Notes under the pieces: model-generated
Databases searched by the model: none
What the model was told of the DNA's origin: nothing
The model's input: the letters and a program-made list of their open reading frames with translations, nothing else
Origin: Lactobacillus sp. LL6
GTDB taxonomy: Bacteria; Bacillota; Bacilli; Lactobacillales; Lactobacillaceae
Direction: 5' to 3'
Length of the DNA stretch: 64,000 nt
Assembly (NCBI RefSeq): GCF_007570935.1
Contig: NZ_VLLR01000002.1
Location: 1-64,000, forward strand
Program-made: the position numbers and the translations under genes
Shown: positions 63,905 to 64,000 of the stretch, piece by piece
Numbering within the stretch: position 1 is the first letter of the stretch
How the letters are laid out: each line of letters starts with the position of its first letter

Positions 63905-64000
63905 TTTTGTATTCGCCTTCTTTTTATAGCACATTATAATGCGCTTCCATATAATTATTACACAACATTAAGAAAATTACGAATAACTGTACATAGAAGT

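Overview
The window is AT-rich DNA from a low-GC Gram-positive host, most likely a Lactobacillus of the gasseri/johnsonii group. This is inferred from the LL-H-type holin, the gene order and flavour of the prophage, strong AGGAGG-type ribosome sites and LPxTG surface proteins. No 16S or marker gene is present, so the species is not proven.

Left chromosomal part (1-18.3 kb). It holds the end of an MFS transporter, three short exported or surface-type proteins, an O-acetyltransferase, a membrane-anchored protein coupled to a GT4 glycosyltransferase, a lipoprotein and a tandem ribbon-helix-helix (antitoxin-like) protein. Next comes a tight three-gene leftward operon (14326 to 6323): a DUF3800 protein, a 1474-aa SF2-type helicase with a C-terminal PD-(D/E)xK-like nuclease signature, and a 777-aa protein whose C-terminal half has an Argonaute-like MID/PIWI pattern. 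This operon is my best candidate for an undescribed defence system. A divergent gene of unknown function (14681-16036) is its neighbour. An NADH-oxidase-type flavoprotein and a Rossmann-fold protein follow.

Prophage (18.3-62.1 kb). A complete cos-type siphovirus prophage is bounded by a 123-bp direct repeat (18318-18440 and 61993-62115, one mismatch). From left to right, on the minus strand, it encodes lysis genes, baseplate and receptor-binding proteins, tail, head-tail connectors, HK97-type capsid, ClpP-type protease, portal, terminase and HNH genes, then an ArpU-type late regulator, small early genes, a replication protein, an antirepressor, two paralogous HTH proteins and Cro. On the plus strand lie HicAB, morons, CI and an ImmA-type protease, an AbiF-family HEPN protein, a secreted protein and the tyrosine integrase. 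The tape-measure gene is split by a group I intron carrying a Vsr-like homing endonuclease. A second, endonuclease-free group I intron sits in the early region with the same 3' end. Several structured small RNAs are evident: a defective tRNA-like RNA, two minus-strand sRNAs behind the AbiF and secreted-protein genes, and one at the left prophage end.

Right chromosomal part (62.1-64 kb). The CRISPR adaptation genes cas4-cas1-cas2 are read leftward. The prophage is inserted directly after cas2, and its att repeat includes the terminator that follows cas2, so that terminator is restored on integration. No CRISPR array or effector gene is in the window.
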